This document shows, piece after piece, positions 49,213 to 61,648 of a DNA stretch of 64,000 bases. A program made the position numbers and the translations under genes. This stretch comes from Streptomyces mirabilis (lineage in GTDB: Bacteria; Actinomycetota; Actinomycetes; Streptomycetales; Streptomycetaceae), in the NCBI RefSeq assembly GCF_018310535.1, contig NZ_CP074102.1:3348001-3412000 (forward strand), in the 5' to 3' direction. Each line of letters starts with the position of its first letter. The first letter of the stretch is position 1. The notes below the pieces were generated by a model. It was not told the origin of the DNA and did no database searches. It worked only from the letters and a program-made list of their open reading frames with translations.

Positions 49213-50786
49213 CGGGTGCCTCCTGCGAAGAGCTGCTGTACGGCCGGATCGGTCAGGCCGAGGAGTGCCTTGGGCCACAGACCGGCGACGACGGTGAGGG
49301 CGACGAGCGGCGTCCAGGCCGCGAACTCGTAGCTCTGGACGTCGGCGAGCTTCGGCGCCTCCTGCCGCGGGGTCTCGCCCATGCACACACGGCGTACGAC
49401 GACGAGCATGTACGCGGCCGTGAGCAGCGTGCCGAAGGCGGCGATCGCCATGAACGTCAGATACGCGGGGCGGCTGAGGTCGGCGGCGGGTTTGAACGCG
49501 CCGAACAGTGCCAGCATCTCGCCCCAGAATCCGGCGAGGCCCGGAAGCCCGAGCGAGGCGACGGCGGCGAAGGCGAGGAGGCCGCCGAGACGTGGAGCCT
49601 TGCCGTAGAGCGCGGCGCCGGTCTCCTCGGCGAGGGTGTCGAGGTCGGTGGTGCCCGTGCGGTCCTTCAGCGCCCCGACGAGGAAGAAGAGGAGTCCGGT
49701 GATGAGGCCGTGGGCGATATTGGCGAACAGCGCGCCGTTCACGCCGGTCGGGGTCATCGTCGCGATGCCGAGCAGGACGAATCCCATGTGGCCGACGGAC
49801 GAGTACGCGATGAGCCGCTTGAGATCGCCCTTCGCGCCCTGTTTCGCGAGGGCCAGGCAGGCCAGGGATCCGTAGATGATTCCGACCACGGCGAAGGCGG
49901 CGAGGTAGGGGGCGAAGGTGTGCATGCCGTCCGGCGCGATCGGCAGCAGAATCCGGACAAAACCGTACGTGCCCATCTTCAGCAGTACACCGGCCAGCAG
50001 GACCGAGCCGACGGTGGGCGCGGCGGTGTGGGCGTCCGGCAGCCAGCTGTGCAGCGGCCACATCGGCGTCTTGACCGCGAGCCCGATTCCGATCGCCAAA
50101 ACGGCGATGACCTGCACGGATGTGGTCAGCGACCGGCCGTTGTCAGTGGCGAGTGCCACCATGTCGAATGTGCCCGCCTTGATTCCGATCAGGAGCAGGC
50201 CCAGCAGCATGACGACCGAACCGAGCAGCGTGAAGAGGATGAACTTCCAGGCCGCGGCCTGGCGCTGCGCACCGCCCCACCGGGCGATGAGGAAGTACAT
50301 CGGGATGAGCACCATCTCGAACGCGAGGAAGAACAGCAGCAGATCGAGGACGGCGAAGGTCGCGAGGGTGCCGGCCTCGAGGACGAGCAGCAGTGCGACG
50401 AAGGCCTTCGGGGTCGGCCCCGCGGGCATCTTGAAGTAGCTGTAGAGCGCGCAGAGGAAGGTCAGCAGCGCGGTCAGGACCAGGAGGGGGAGGGAAATGC
50501 CGTCGATGCCGAGGTGGATCCGCACGTCGAGTGCGGGGATCCAGCTGATGTCCGTCGTGGCCTGCATCTTCGACGGGTGGTCATGGTCGAAGCCGAGCGC
50601 GAGGACGATCGCGGCGATGAGCACCACGCCGGTGACGATCACACCGTGCCGCAGCACGGCCTGGTCCGGCGACTTTCCCTTCAGTCCGGGCGGCGCAGGC
50701 AGGAGAGCGGCGGCGGCTCCGATGAGCGGCCCGACGACGATCAACGCGAGAAGAATCTGCATCACGGATTCACTGATATCGATCAC
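49209..50786 (-). CDS. nuoM: NADH-quinone oxidoreductase subunit M
   Basis: 525 residues from the GTG at 50786 (an ATG eight codons on is also possible). Antiporter motifs FEMVLIPMYFLIARWGG, KTPMWPLHSWLPDAHTAAPT and YSSVGHMGFVLLGIA. Proton-translocating membrane subunit. Follows nuoL by 6 bases and overlaps nuoN by 4. Confidence 0.95.
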   Translation of the reverse strand: MIDISESVMQILLALIVVGPLIGAAAALLPAPPGLKGKSPDQAVLRHGVIVTGVVLIAAIVLALGFDHDHPSKMQATTDISWIPALDVRIHLGIDGISLPLLVLTALLTFLCALYSYFKMPAGPTPKAFVALLLVLEAGTLATFAVLDLLLFFLAFEMVLIPMYFLIARWGGAQRQAAAWKFILFTLLGSVVMLLGLLLIGIKAGTFDMVALATDNGRSLTTSVQVIAVLAIGIGLAVKTPMWPLHSWLPDAHTAAPTVGSVLLAGVLLKMGTYGFVRILLPIAPDGMHTFAPYLAAFAVVGIIYGSLACLALAKQGAKGDLKRLIAYSSVGHMGFVLLGIATMTPTGVNGALFANIAHGLITGLLFFLVGALKDRTGTTDLDTLAEETGAALYGKAPRLGGLLAFAAVASLGLPGLAGFWGEMLALFGAFKPAADLSRPAYLTFMAIAAFGTLLTAAYMLVVVRRVCMGETPRQEAPKLADVQSYEFAAWTPLVALTVVAGLWPKALLGLTDPAVQQLFAGGTR

Positions 50787-50792
50787 GCCTGC

Positions 50793-52780
<1,988 letters not shown>

Positions 52781-52784
<4 letters not shown>

Positions 52785-53179
52785 GCGGTGGCCTCAGCCT
52801 TCTCGTCTCCCGTGACGGGGGCTTGTTCGGTGTCGTCGCCGTGGGAGCCGTCCGGGGCGGGGCCCTCGGCGGTGTCGCGGAGCTTGTCGATGTCCGAGGT
52901 GCCGCGGCCCCGGTAGACGGCGAGGACGATCGCCAGGCCGATGCCGATCTCGGCGGCCGCGATGGCGATGGTGAACAGGGTCAGGGCCTGGCCGGAGTGG
53001 AGCGTGTCGCGGGCGGTCCTGGAGAGCCAGACGTCGAAGGCGACGAGGTTCAGGTTGACGGCGTTGAGCATGAGCTCGACGGACATCAGGACCAGGATCG
53101 CGTTGCGGCGCGCGAGGACTCCGTACAGGCCCGTGCAGAAGAGGAGGGCGGAGAGCACGGCGGGATAGGCGAGGTGCAT
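52781..53179 (-). CDS. nuoK: NADH-quinone oxidoreductase subunit K
   Basis: 132 residues, ATG sharing one base with the nuoJ stop (TGATG). Three spans with the essential glutamates in [18 protein letters not shown] and [17 protein letters not shown]. The C-terminus (about 100-132) is an acidic extension not needed by the family. Links NuoL/M/N to the membrane arm base. Confidence 0.95.
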
Positions 53180-53832
53180 CAGCGGGTCCCTTCCTTCTCG
53201 CTCCGGCGGCTCTGGGCACCCGCGGGGGTGGCGGTGCCCGCGGGGATGGTCGCGTCCGCCTTCGCCTTGCGGGAGAGGACGATCGCGCCGACCAGGGCGG
53301 CGAGGAGGAGGACGGAGAGGGCCTCGAAGGGGAGGACCCAGTTCTGGAAGAGGCTCGCTCCGGTGACCTCGGTGGAGCCGGCGGCGGGGCCCTTCAGGTC
53401 GACCCAGGTGGTGCGGAAGGCGTCCACGACCACCCAGACAAGGGCGGTGGCCGCGGCGACGGCCACGGTGAGGGCGGCCCAGCGGTTGCCGGAATCGGCG
53501 TCCGGGGAGCGGCCGATCGGCGCCTTGGTGAGCATCAGACCGAACAGAAGGAGGACGACAACGGAACCGACATAGATGAGGACCTGCGCCCAGGCGATGA
53601 ACTCGGCCGTGAGCAGGAGGTACTCGACGGCGAGGCCGCCGAGCGCCATCACCAGCCACAGGGCGGCGTGTACCAGCTGCTTGGTGGTGACGGTGACGAT
53701 CGCGGCGCCGAAGGTGACCAGGCCGACGAGGAGGAAGGCGATCTCGACGCCCGTCGGGGAGAGGAAGCCGTGGCTTTCGGCGGCGGTGGTCGTGGCCCGC
53801 GCCGCGGCGGCCGTGGCTGCTGCGAGGCTCAC
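53179..53832 (-). CDS. nuoJ: NADH-quinone oxidoreductase subunit J
   Basis: 217 residues, GTG start overlapping the nuoI stop (GTGA). Five spans; [20 protein letters not shown] then [12 protein letters not shown] is the family signature. C-terminal Lys/Ala/Ser-rich tail. Confidence 0.94.
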   Translation of the reverse strand: MSLAAATAAAARATTTAAESHGFLSPTGVEIAFLLVGLVTFGAAIVTVTTKQLVHAALWLVMALGGLAVEYLLLTAEFIAWAQVLIYVGSVVVLLLFGLMLTKAPIGRSPDADSGNRWAALTVAVAAATALVWVVVDAFRTTWVDLKGPAAGSTEVTGASLFQNWVLPFEALSVLLLAALVGAIVLSRKAKADATIPAGTATPAGAQSRRSEKEGTR

Positions 53833-54557
53833 GACGCACCGTCCAGCGGGTCGGAGGGCTTGGAGGGCTCGGGCGTGCCCGTGGTCGGGCCCGTGGTCGT
53901 ACCTGTGGCCGGGTCCGTGGTCGTGGGCGTGTCCCCGGCCGGGGGTTCGGGCTGGACAGCCTGGTCGGCTGTCTGCGCCGCGAGTTCGGCTGCCTCGGTT
54001 GCCGTGGCTGCCTCTGCGGCGAGTTTGTCGGCTGTTTTGCGGGCGGCGGCCAGTTCCTTCGGTTCCTCGGCGCCGGGGTCGAGGGCGGGCGGGGCCGGAA
54101 CCGTCCACATCCACTCGCGGAGCTTGTCGCGCTCGTGGGTGAGTTCGTGGATGTCGGTCTCCGCGTACTCGAACTCCGGGGACCAGAACAGCGCGTCGAA
54201 AGGACAGACCTCGATGCAGATACCGCAGTACATGCACAGGGAGAAGTCGATGGCGAAGCGGTCGAGGACGTTGCGGCTGCGCTCGCGGCCACCGGGGGCG
54301 GCCGGCGGGACCGTCTCCTTGTGGGAGTCGATGTAGATGCACCAGTCCGGGCACTCGCGGGCGCACAGCATGCAGACCGTGCAGTTCTCCTCGAACAGGC
54401 CGATGACGCCGCGGGAGCGGGGCGGGAGATGCGGCTGGGCGTCCGGGTACTGCGCGGTGACGGTCTTCTTCGTCATCGTGCGGAGGGTGACGGCCAGGCC
54501 CTTGGCGAGTCCGGAGCCAGGAATGCGGGGGCGGGTGGGCGGGAGAGGCTCGGCCAT
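53829..54557 (-). CDS. nuoI: NADH-quinone oxidoreductase subunit I with long C-terminal tail
   Basis: 242 residues; ATG at 54557, 2 bases after nuoH. Two 4Fe-4S clusters: C59, C62, C65, C69 ([14 protein letters not shown]) and C108, C111, C114, C118 ([13 protein letters not shown]). Carries electrons toward quinone. Residues from about 145 on are an Ala/Glu/Thr/Pro-rich disordered tail of about 95 residues, far longer than typical NuoI. Confidence 0.95.
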   Translation of the reverse strand: MAEPLPPTRPRIPGSGLAKGLAVTLRTMTKKTVTAQYPDAQPHLPPRSRGVIGLFEENCTVCMLCARECPDWCIYIDSHKETVPPAAPGGRERSRNVLDRFAIDFSLCMYCGICIEVCPFDALFWSPEFEYAETDIHELTHERDKLREWMWTVPAPPALDPGAEEPKELAAARKTADKLAAEAATATEAAELAAQTADQAVQPEPPAGDTPTTTDPATGTTTGPTTGTPEPSKPSDPLDGAS

Positions 54558-54559
54558 GG

Positions 54560-55528
54560 TTACGAGATCACCACCTTGACGATGCCGGTGAGGGCGATCT
54601 GGGCGAGAGAGAGGGGGACGAGGAGGGTCCAGGAGAGTTTCTGGAGCTGGTCCTCGCGCAGGCGGGGGTAGGTGACGCGCAGCCAGATCACGACGAAGGC
54701 GAGGAGGGCCGTCTTCAGGAGGGTCCAGACCCAGCCGAGGCCGTCGGCACCCCACGGGCCGTGCCAGCCGCCCAGGAAGAGGACGGTGGTCAGACCGCAC
54801 AGGACGACGATTCCGGCGTACTCGGCGAGGAGGAAGAGCGCGAAGCGCAGGCCGGTGTATTCGGTGTACGCGCCGAAGATGATCTCCGAGTCGGCGACGG
54901 GCATGTCGAAGGGCGGGCGCTGGAGTTCGGCGAGGCCCGCCACGAAGAAGACGATCGCGCCGACGATCTGCCAGGGCACCCACCACCACTCGAAGGCGGC
55001 GACGATGCCGGGCAGGGAGACCGTGCCGGCCGCCATCGCGACGGAGGCGGCGGTCAGCAGCATCGGAAGTTCGTACGCGAGGAGTTGGGCGGCGGTGCGC
55101 AGGCCGCCGAGGAGGGAGAACTTGTTGGCCGAGGCCCAGCCCGCCATGAGCGAGCCGAGGACGCCCACGCCCATCACGGCGAGAACGAAGAAGATGCCCG
55201 CGTCGACGACCTGGCCGACGGCGCCCTCGCCCGGGCCGATCGGGATGGCGAGGAGGACGAGGAGGTACGGGAGGAGGGCGACGGCGGGGGCGAGCTGGAA
55301 GATACGGCGGTCCGCACCAGCGGGGACGATGTCTTCCTTCTGCGCGAACTTCACGCCGTCCGCGACGAGTTGGGCCCAGCCATGGAAGCCGCCGGCGTAC
55401 ATCGGGCCGAGGCGGCCCTGCATGTGGGCCATCACCTTGTGCTCGGTCTGACCGACGATCAGGGGGAACGTCAGGAACACCACGAAGACGACGAGGAGGC
55501 GTAGGGCGACGTCGAGAGCGTCGTTCAC
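54560..55528 (-). CDS. nuoH: NADH-quinone oxidoreductase subunit H
   Basis: 322 residues, GTG start with GGAGG upstream, overlapping the nuoC stop (GTGA). Eight spans; [20 protein letters not shown] and [18 protein letters not shown] are the quinone-site motifs with the conserved glutamate. On the normal quinone chamber it contacts NuoB and NuoD, but no nuoD is present in this cluster. Confidence 0.95.
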   Translation of the reverse strand: MNDALDVALRLLVVFVVFLTFPLIVGQTEHKVMAHMQGRLGPMYAGGFHGWAQLVADGVKFAQKEDIVPAGADRRIFQLAPAVALLPYLLVLLAIPIGPGEGAVGQVVDAGIFFVLAVMGVGVLGSLMAGWASANKFSLLGGLRTAAQLLAYELPMLLTAASVAMAAGTVSLPGIVAAFEWWWVPWQIVGAIVFFVAGLAELQRPPFDMPVADSEIIFGAYTEYTGLRFALFLLAEYAGIVVLCGLTTVLFLGGWHGPWGADGLGWVWTLLKTALLAFVVIWLRVTYPRLREDQLQKLSWTLLVPLSLAQIALTGIVKVVIS

Positions 55529-56841
55529 TGCGTGCCTCCGGTTGGGTTTCTGGGGGTGGGGTCTTCGGGGGTGGGGGTGGAGCCGGGGTCCGAGTCGGAG
55601 TCCGAATCGGGGGACGCCGGGGGTTTCGCGGTGCCCTCGGGGTCGGGACTCGGGGCGGCTGCGGGCTCCGGGGTGGCCCCCGGCTCCGACTCCGAACTGG
55701 ACTCCTGCTCGCGCTTCGGATCCTGCTCCCGCTTCGGTTCCTGCTCGTGCTTCGGTTCCTGCTCGTGCTTCGGTTCCTGCTCGTGCTTCGGATCCTGCTC
55801 CTGCTCGTCGAACGCAGGGCGGGCGTGGTGCCAAGGGGCATCGGAGCTGCGCGGCGCCGCGGGCCTTGCTGGTGCGGCGGCAGCGGGCGGCTCGGCGGCC
55901 TGTGTCCTTTGCGTCGCCGAACCCTGGCTCGCGCTGCGCGTACGGCGGGGGCCGGCGGGAGGCGTCGGCTCGGCGGTACCTGGGGCGCCGGGGGCCGTCG
56001 TGGTCGCCTGCTGGTCGGCGGCCGGGGCCTCGCTCTGCTGGCTGGCCGAGCCCTGGCTGGCGCTGCGTGCCCGGCGAGGGGGCGTCGGGGCCTGCGCGCC
56101 GGCAGCGGCAGTAGTAGCTGCCGTGGTGGCACCGGCGGCGGGATCGGTCCCCGTGCCGCCGCCTGTGGTGGTGACCTGGCTTGCCGAGCCCTCGCCCGCC
56201 GTGCGGGCCCGCCGCACCGGGCGGTCGCCGGCGGCTCGGGCCGCTCCGCGCGCCGGGCGGGCGGGGGCCGGAGGGAGCTGGCCCTTCAGGGGACCCCATT
56301 CGTTGGGGTCGGGGACGCCGGGCGGAAGCATCTGGCGGCGCTTGGGGCCACCGTGATCGGACTCCCCCGGCTCCTTCGCCCCGGGCCAGGCCTTGGCGAC
56401 GCGGGCGGCGAGGACGAAGTCCTTGCGGAGGGGGTGGCCTTCGAAGCCCTCGGGGAGAAGAAGGGGGTCGAGGCCCGGGTGGCCCTCGAAGGTGACGCCG
56501 AACATCTCGTGGGTCTCGCGCTCGTGCCAGCCGGCGCCGGCGTACACGGAGACCGCCGTCGCCAGGACGGGTGCCGAGTGCGGGACGGTCGTACGGACGA
56601 GGAGGCGGCGCACGGGAGACAGAGCCACCACGTGCGCGGCGACGCGGAAGCCCGTGCCGGGTTCGTCGACAGCACTCAACCAGTCGAAGTAGGTGCAGCC
56701 CAGCGAGTCGCGCGCGGTCTCCAGGGCGGGGAGCCAGGCAGTCGGCGGTACGTCGACCGTCAGGACCTCGTACGACTCCTCGGCCGTGGCCTCCGGACCG
56801 AAGAGTTCCTCGACGGGGGCGGGGAGCCAGCCGACGGTCAT
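55525..56841 (-). CDS. nuoC: NuoC-like subunit with very long disordered tail
   Basis: 438 residues from the ATG at 56841 with GGAGGAG, overlapping the nuoB stop. Residues 1-165 are a NuoC (30-kDa) domain with [20 protein letters not shown] and [17 protein letters not shown]. Residues about 195-438 are unrelated: three copies of [11 protein letters not shown](S/T)Q-type units and then a KHEQEP tandem (DNA repeat at 55705-55806). Typical NuoC has about 200 residues. Tail function unknown; possible flexible tether or partner-binding region. Confidence 0.9.
   Translation of the reverse strand: MTVGWLPAPVEELFGPEATAEESYEVLTVDVPPTAWLPALETARDSLGCTYFDWLSAVDEPGTGFRVAAHVVALSPVRRLLVRTTVPHSAPVLATAVSVYAGAGWHERETHEMFGVTFEGHPGLDPLLLPEGFEGHPLRKDFVLAARVAKAWPGAKEPGESDHGGPKRRQMLPPGVPDPNEWGPLKGQLPPAPARPARGAARAAGDRPVRRARTAGEGSASQVTTTGGGTGTDPAAGATTAATTAAAGAQAPTPPRRARSASQGSASQQSEAPAADQQATTTAPGAPGTAEPTPPAGPRRTRSASQGSATQRTQAAEPPAAAAPARPAAPRSSDAPWHHARPAFDEQEQDPKHEQEPKHEQEPKHEQEPKREQDPKREQESSSESEPGATPEPAAAPSPDPEGTAKPPASPDSDSDSDPGSTPTPEDPTPRNPTGGTQ
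55705..55806 (-). repeat. 18-bp tandem repeats in the nuoC tail
   Basis: Plus strand reads repeats of TGCTCGTGCTTCGGTTCC, encoding the six-residue unit [12 protein letters not shown] about five to six times. In-frame unit so copy number can vary without frameshift. Confidence 0.92.
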
Positions 56842-57491
56842 CGCTCCTCCCCCACGGCGGGCGGACGCACCAGGTCGCTCTGGAGGGCGGCGGCCGACGG
56901 ACGCGGCGAGGAGCTGTAGCGCTCCCCCAGCGACTCCCGGGCGATCTTCTCCTGGAGCTTGAGGATGCCCTGGAGCAGCGCCTCGGGGCGGGGCGGGCAC
57001 CCGGGGACGTAGACGTCCACCGGGATGATCTGGTCGACGCCCTTGGTGACGGAGTAGGAGTCCCAGTAGGGGCCGCCGCAGTTGCTGCACGCGCCGAAGG
57101 AGATGACGTACTTCGGCTCGGGCATCTGCTCGTAGAGGCGCTTGACGGCGGGGGCCATCTTGTCCGTGACCGTGCCGGAGACGACCATCAGGTCGGCCTG
57201 GCGCGGACCCGGGGCGAAGGGGATCACGCCGAGCCGGATGAAGTCGTGCCGGGCCATCGACGCGGCGATGAACTCGATCGCGCAGCAGGCGAGGCCGAAG
57301 TTGAAGACCCAGAGCGAGTAGCGGCGGCCCCAGTTCAGAACCACCTTCATCGGCTCCGGAGCCAGCCGGGAGAGCACGCCGAGCCGCTTCGGCTCGGGAA
57401 GCAGCACCGGCTCGGGAAGCAGCACGGGCTCGGGCAGCGGCGCCGGCTCGGAGGTCGTCGAGGGGGTCACGTCCGAGGGGGTCACGTCCAT
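56838..57491 (-). CDS. nuoB: NADH-quinone oxidoreductase subunit B
   Basis: 217 residues from the ATG at 57491, overlapping nuoA by 10 bases. Cluster N2 ligands are intact: C69-C70 (LACCAIEF), C135 (GACSNCGG) and C165 (VPGCPPRPE). A Pro/Glu repeat (PEPVLLPEP) precedes the domain. Terminal electron carrier to quinone in complex I; normally works with NuoD. Confidence 0.96.
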   Translation of the reverse strand: MDVTPSDVTPSTTSEPAPLPEPVLLPEPVLLPEPKRLGVLSRLAPEPMKVVLNWGRRYSLWVFNFGLACCAIEFIAASMARHDFIRLGVIPFAPGPRQADLMVVSGTVTDKMAPAVKRLYEQMPEPKYVISFGACSNCGGPYWDSYSVTKGVDQIIPVDVYVPGCPPRPEALLQGILKLQEKIARESLGERYSSSPRPSAAALQSDLVRPPAVGEER

Positions 57492-57895
57492 GTCAGGACG
57501 CCCTTCTTGTATGCGTACAGCAGGCCCACGGCCAGGAAGCCGAGGAAGATGAACATCTCCACGAGGGTGGCCGCGCCGTAGCCGGGCGCGGCGAAGACGG
57601 TCGCCCAGGGGAAGAGGAAGATCGAGTCGACGGCGAAGATGACGTAGAGGAAGGCGTAGACGTAGTAGCGGACCTGGGTGTGGGCCCAGCCCTCGCCGAC
57701 GGGATCGACGCCGCACTCGTACGTCAGGAGTTTCTCGGGGGTCGGGACCACCGGCCGCAGCAGACGGCCCGCCCCGAAGGCGACGGCGACGAAGAGCACG
57801 CCGACGACGACGAGCAGTCCGACGACCGAGTACGACTGGAAGTAGCCCGCCGCGACGACGGCCCCGGTTGCCGTGACAACGGTCGGTTCCGGCAC
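57482..57895 (-). CDS. nuoA: NADH-quinone oxidoreductase subunit A
   Basis: 137 residues, GTG start. Three spans with the hallmark [20 protein letters not shown] loop and FLFPWATVF. First gene of the ten-gene partial nuo operon; its promoter must lie in 57896-58277. Confidence 0.95.
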   Translation of the reverse strand: MPEPTVVTATGAVVAAGYFQSYSVVGLLVVVGVLFVAVAFGAGRLLRPVVPTPEKLLTYECGVDPVGEGWAHTQVRYYVYAFLYVIFAVDSIFLFPWATVFAAPGYGAATLVEMFIFLGFLAVGLLYAYKKGVLTWT

Positions 57896-58277
57896 GTCAG
57901 CCCCTCACTCCCTGACCTCGTTGCGCCCGGCGCGCGCCCCGTCGCGCACGCTGTGATGCGCCCCGTTCGACGATCTGTACGGACGGGAGTCTAGGGCCTG
58001 CTAAAGAGACGGTAAGCAGCCCGTCACGCATTGGCTATCGGGGACATGTCAGGGACTCGTCCGCCTTGCCCGTCGCCGGGTTCCCACACTCGCCCGGCTC
58101 ACGTGTCACCGGGTTCCCGTCCGCACCTCGCGGTCACTACCTATTTCACCTCGCGAGCACATCCAGGTACACCGCGCGGCGACGTTCGCTTTCACCTCAA
58201 GGGGTGGGGTTTTCCCCAGTGGATCGTGGCGGTCGACCTCATGGCGCGGCGGCTCGCGGCCGGGCAGGCTAGCGAAT
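57896..58277. other. Divergent promoter region between nuoA and the histidine-kinase operon
   Basis: 382 bases. Contains short direct repeats (CCGGGTTCCC at 58077 and 58110) and no credible gene. I could not assign a -10/-35 pair with confidence. Confidence 0.55.
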
Positions 58278-59543
58278 ATGACCGAACGCATCATCCCTGT
58301 CGGCCCCCTCGGCCCGTCGGACACGCCGCAAGCCTCGGACATACCGGGTCTACTAGATGCATCAGACATACCGGACGGGTCGGCCGACGGTGACCGGCTG
58401 CCTCCCCCACGCTTCGCCCTCGGCCGGCAGACCTGGAAGGAGATCGCGCACCTCCTCGCCAATCTGCCGGTCTCGATCTTCGGCTTCGTGTACGTCGTGA
58501 CGCTCGTCTCCACGGGCGCGGGGCTGGCCGTGACGGTGATCGGGCTGCCGCTGCTCGCGGGCGGGCTGCGGGGCACACGGCTGCTGGGCCGGATGGAGCG
58601 GGCACGGGCGCGCAAACTGCTCGGCGTGCGGATCGACGAGCCGAGCCCGATGCCGGTGCGCGGGACGGGCTTCTTTCCCTGGTTGTGGTCGAGCCTGCGG
58701 GACCCGGTGGCCTGGCGGACGGTGCTGTACGACTTCATCCGGCTGCCGTGGGGCATCGTCACCTTCACGGTCACGCTGACGTCGTTGTTCCTGCTGTGGC
58801 CGGTGCTGCCGTTCCTCGCGCGGGGGCTGACGAACGTGGACCGGGCCATGGTGCGCGGGCTGCTGTCTCCCTCGGACGAGTTGGAGCGGCGCATCGCCGA
58901 GCTGGAGTCGGACCGGGGGGTCGTGGTCGACACGGCAGCGGCGGACCTGCGGCGCATCGAGCGGGATCTGCACGACGGGGCGCAGGCGCGGCTCGTCAAT
59001 CTCGCGATGGGGCTCGGTCTGGCCAAGGAGAAGCTCCTCGAGGGCCAGGCCGACGAGACCGTCGCGGCCATGGTCGACGAGGCGCACGGCGAGGTGAAGC
59101 TGGCCCTGCAGGAGCTGCGCGATCTGGCCCGCGGCATCCATCCCGCGGTCCTCACCGACCGGGGCCTCGACGCGGCGCTGTCGTCGGTCGCCTCGCGCTG
59201 CACCGTGCCGGTGAAGGTGACGGCCGACCTCCCGACGAGACCGGCCGCCGCCATCGAGGGCATCGCCTACTTCACCGTGTCCGAGCTGTTGCAGAACGTC
59301 AGCAAGCACAGCGGGGCGCGCACCGCGTCCGTCGACGTGTGGCGGTCGGACGAGCGGCTGCTCATACAGGTCCAGGACGACGGCCGCGGCGGGGCCGCCC
59401 TCGACGGCGGTACGGGGATGGCGGGGCTCGCGGACCGGCTGGGCGCGGTGGACGGGCTGTTCGTCGTCGACTCACCGCCCGGCGGACCGACCACCATCAC
59501 GGCGGAGCTGCCCTGGCGGGACCGGGGGGATGGGCAGGGCTGA
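58278..59543 (+). CDS. NarL-type sensor histidine kinase 1
   Basis: 421 residues. Residues about 50-190 are a membrane sensor domain with four hydrophobic spans of the Streptomyces 'sensor' type. Dimerisation/phosphoacceptor helix H232 (RIERDLHDGAQARLVNLAMG) of the HisKA_3 family, then the ATP-binding domain with LLQNVSKHSGA (N box) and DDGRGGA. Paralogue of the next kinase, with 138 bp almost identical DNA around the phosphoacceptor. Partner of the response regulator at 61649 is likely. Confidence 0.95.
   Translation: MTERIIPVGPLGPSDTPQASDIPGLLDASDIPDGSADGDRLPPPRFALGRQTWKEIAHLLANLPVSIFGFVYVVTLVSTGAGLAVTVIGLPLLAGGLRGTRLLGRMERARARKLLGVRIDEPSPMPVRGTGFFPWLWSSLRDPVAWRTVLYDFIRLPWGIVTFTVTLTSLFLLWPVLPFLARGLTNVDRAMVRGLLSPSDELERRIAELESDRGVVVDTAAADLRRIERDLHDGAQARLVNLAMGLGLAKEKLLEGQADETVAAMVDEAHGEVKLALQELRDLARGIHPAVLTDRGLDAALSSVASRCTVPVKVTADLPTRPAAAIEGIAYFTVSELLQNVSKHSGARTASVDVWRSDERLLIQVQDDGRGGAALDGGTGMAGLADRLGAVDGLFVVDSPPGGPTTITAELPWRDRGDGQG
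58899..59036 (+). repeat. Near-identical 138-bp segment shared with 60495-60632
   Basis: Encodes ELESDRGVVVDTAAADLRRI and on through the phosphoacceptor helix of kinase 1. It differs from the kinase 2 copy at two positions, both silent, although flanking parts are diverged. Points to recent gene conversion or selection on DNA/RNA level. Confidence 0.93.
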
Positions 59544-59759
59544 CGGGGCGAGTGGGACGGGCGGGACCGGTGGACGGGCCTTGGCGGGCGCGGCCCCTGC
59601 GTTCTGCGTACGGGCGTCGGGCTCCGGGGTGGCGTCGGGCCCCGGGGTAGGGAAAACCCCCGCCCCAAGACGCCGACCCGCTCCATGGTCGGGAAGGGCC
59701 GGGGACAGCAGGGTGGGAGTACGAGCCGACGAGCAGGACGAGTAGAACGGACGACACCG

Positions 59760-61115
59760 ATGGCGACGGAGTACGGACAGGGGTACGGGTACCCGAGCGG
59801 GCCCGGATTCCACGAGGCGGGTGCCGAGGAGCGGCGGCACCGTCTCCCGGCACCGCTGCGGGCGCCGATCGAGGCGCGCAGCTGGCGCGAGTTCGGCTAT
59901 GTGATGTCGGGCCTGCCGGTCGGCATCCTCATGTTCACCTTCGCCGTCACAATGTTCTCGCTCGGCATGGGGCTGCTGGTCACCTTCCTGGGGATCCCGG
60001 TGCTCGCCGCGGCCCTCGCCGGCGTCCTCGGGTTCGGCGCGCTGGAGCGGGCGCGGGCGCGCGGGTTGCTCGGGATCGAGGTGGCCGCGCCGGAGCCCCT
60101 GCGGGTGCGCAAGCACGGGGCGATGGCGTGGATGGGGGCGATCCTCAAGAACGGTTCGGCGTGGCGGCATCTGCTGTACTCGGTGGTGCAGTTCCCGTGG
60201 TCGGTGTTCTCGTTCGTGGTGACCCTGAGTTTCTGGGCGTACGGCTGGGCGATGCTGACGTATCCGCTGTGGTTCTGGCTGTTCCCCGTATACGGCGGGC
60301 AGGGCGGCCTCCAGCTCTACGGTGACGGCACACACCGCATCTACCTGGACAACCCCTTCGAGATCACCGTCACCGCGCTGCTGGGGCTGCTGATCACGAT
60401 GGCCACGCCGTGGATCGTGCGGGCGCTGACCACGGTGGACCGGGTGATGGTGGCGGGGCTGCTCGGGCCGTCGCGGCTGGCGAGCCGGGTGGTCGAGCTG
60501 GAGTCGGACCGGGGGGTCGTGGTCGACACGGCCGCGGCGGACCTGCGGCGCATCGAGCGGGATCTGCACGACGGGGCGCAGGCGCGGCTCGTCAACCTCG
60601 CGATGGGGCTCGGTCTGGCCAAGGAGAAGCTCACGGAGGATCCGCGGGCGGCGGCGCGGATGGTGGACGAGGCACACGGTGAGGTGAAGACGGCGCTGCA
60701 AGAGCTGCGGGATCTGGCACGTGGGATTCATCCGGCCGTGCTGACCGATCGTGGGCTGGATGCGGCGCTGTCTTCCGTGGCCTCGCGGTGCACCGTGCCG
60801 GTGCAGGTGGATGTGGATCTTCCCGCTCGGCCGATGCCGGCGATCGAGGGGATCGCGTACTTCACCGTCTCCGAGCTGCTGCAGAACATCAGTAAGCATG
60901 CGCGGGCGACGCGGGCCATGGTCGATGTGTGGCGGGTCGAGAACCGGTTGATGCTTCAGGTTGTCGACGATGGTGTGGGTGGGGCCGATGTTTCCGGTGG
61001 GTCCGGGCTTGCGGGGCTGGCGGAGCGGCTCGATGCGGTGGACGGGGTTCTGGTGGTGGACTCTCCTGTGGGTGGGCCCACTCGGATTACTGCGGAGTTG
61101 CCCTGGCGGGGGTGA
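59760..61115 (+). CDS. NarL-type sensor histidine kinase 2
   Basis: 451 residues from the ATG at 59760 (the frame extends 25 codons upstream but is not kinase-like). Gly/Tyr-rich N-terminus, four-span sensor domain (about 43-225) with an extracellular loop YGGQGGLQLYGDGTHRIYLD absent from kinase 1. Phosphoacceptor H270 in the same RIERDLHDGAQARLVNLAMG helix, N box LLQNISKHARA. Tandem paralogue of kinase 1, followed by one response regulator. Confidence 0.95.
   Translation: MATEYGQGYGYPSGPGFHEAGAEERRHRLPAPLRAPIEARSWREFGYVMSGLPVGILMFTFAVTMFSLGMGLLVTFLGIPVLAAALAGVLGFGALERARARGLLGIEVAAPEPLRVRKHGAMAWMGAILKNGSAWRHLLYSVVQFPWSVFSFVVTLSFWAYGWAMLTYPLWFWLFPVYGGQGGLQLYGDGTHRIYLDNPFEITVTALLGLLITMATPWIVRALTTVDRVMVAGLLGPSRLASRVVELESDRGVVVDTAAADLRRIERDLHDGAQARLVNLAMGLGLAKEKLTEDPRAAARMVDEAHGEVKTALQELRDLARGIHPAVLTDRGLDAALSSVASRCTVPVQVDVDLPARPMPAIEGIAYFTVSELLQNISKHARATRAMVDVWRVENRLMLQVVDDGVGGADVSGGSGLAGLAERLDAVDGVLVVDSPVGGPTRITAELPWRG
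60495..60632 (+). repeat. Second copy of the 138-bp kinase segment
   Basis: Counterpart of 58899-59036, same orientation, 1,596 bp apart, within kinase 2. Confidence 0.93.
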
Positions 61116-61648
61116 GCGGGGGGCGCGGGGTGGGGTGCTTCTCGCCCCCGCCGCCCCTACCCGTCCCATCCCCGGGGCTCCGCCCCTGCACCCCACCGGG
61201 GCACGGCCCCAAACCCCGCGCGGCTCCGCCCCTGCACCCCGCCAAGGGCGTCCCCCCGACCCCCAAGGGGCTCCGCCCCGGTTCCTCGCGGGCCCGCCCG
61301 AGCCCACCCCCTCGCGGGCCCTCCCGAGCCCACCCTCCTCGTAGGCTCCCCGAGCCCCACAGCTGGGCCCTGCCCCTGCCCCCCACCAAGAACCCTTGCG
61401 AGGCGGCGCGGCCCCCAGGGGCTCCGCCCCCGCCCCCAAAACCCCACCCGGAGCCAAAAGTGCGCCCCCCGTATTCCCCCTTCCTCTTTCCCCCTGATAC
61501 CCCCTGATTCCCCTTGATTCCCGTTGATTCCCCTCGTCCTGGCGCAGGGTGGTCCGAATGCTGGGATGCTGTGGGCTGAGGTATGAGCGGGGACGCTGCC
61601 GGCGTGGGTCGGGGAATGGTGTGGGGGCCGAGAATCGTGGAGGACAGG
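61116..61648. other. C-rich gene-free stretch with intergenic repeats
   Basis: GGGGCTCCGCCCC hairpins repeat at 61172-61280 and 61420, with short runs of TTGATTCCCC at 61503-61535. These are common Streptomyces intergenic elements. GGAGGA at 61639-61644 precedes the response-regulator GTG. No credible gene. Confidence 0.65.

Noticed and set aside
55705..55806. CRISPR or minisatellite regulatory array in nuoC
   Set aside because: 18-bp units without spacers, in frame and coding; protein repeat.
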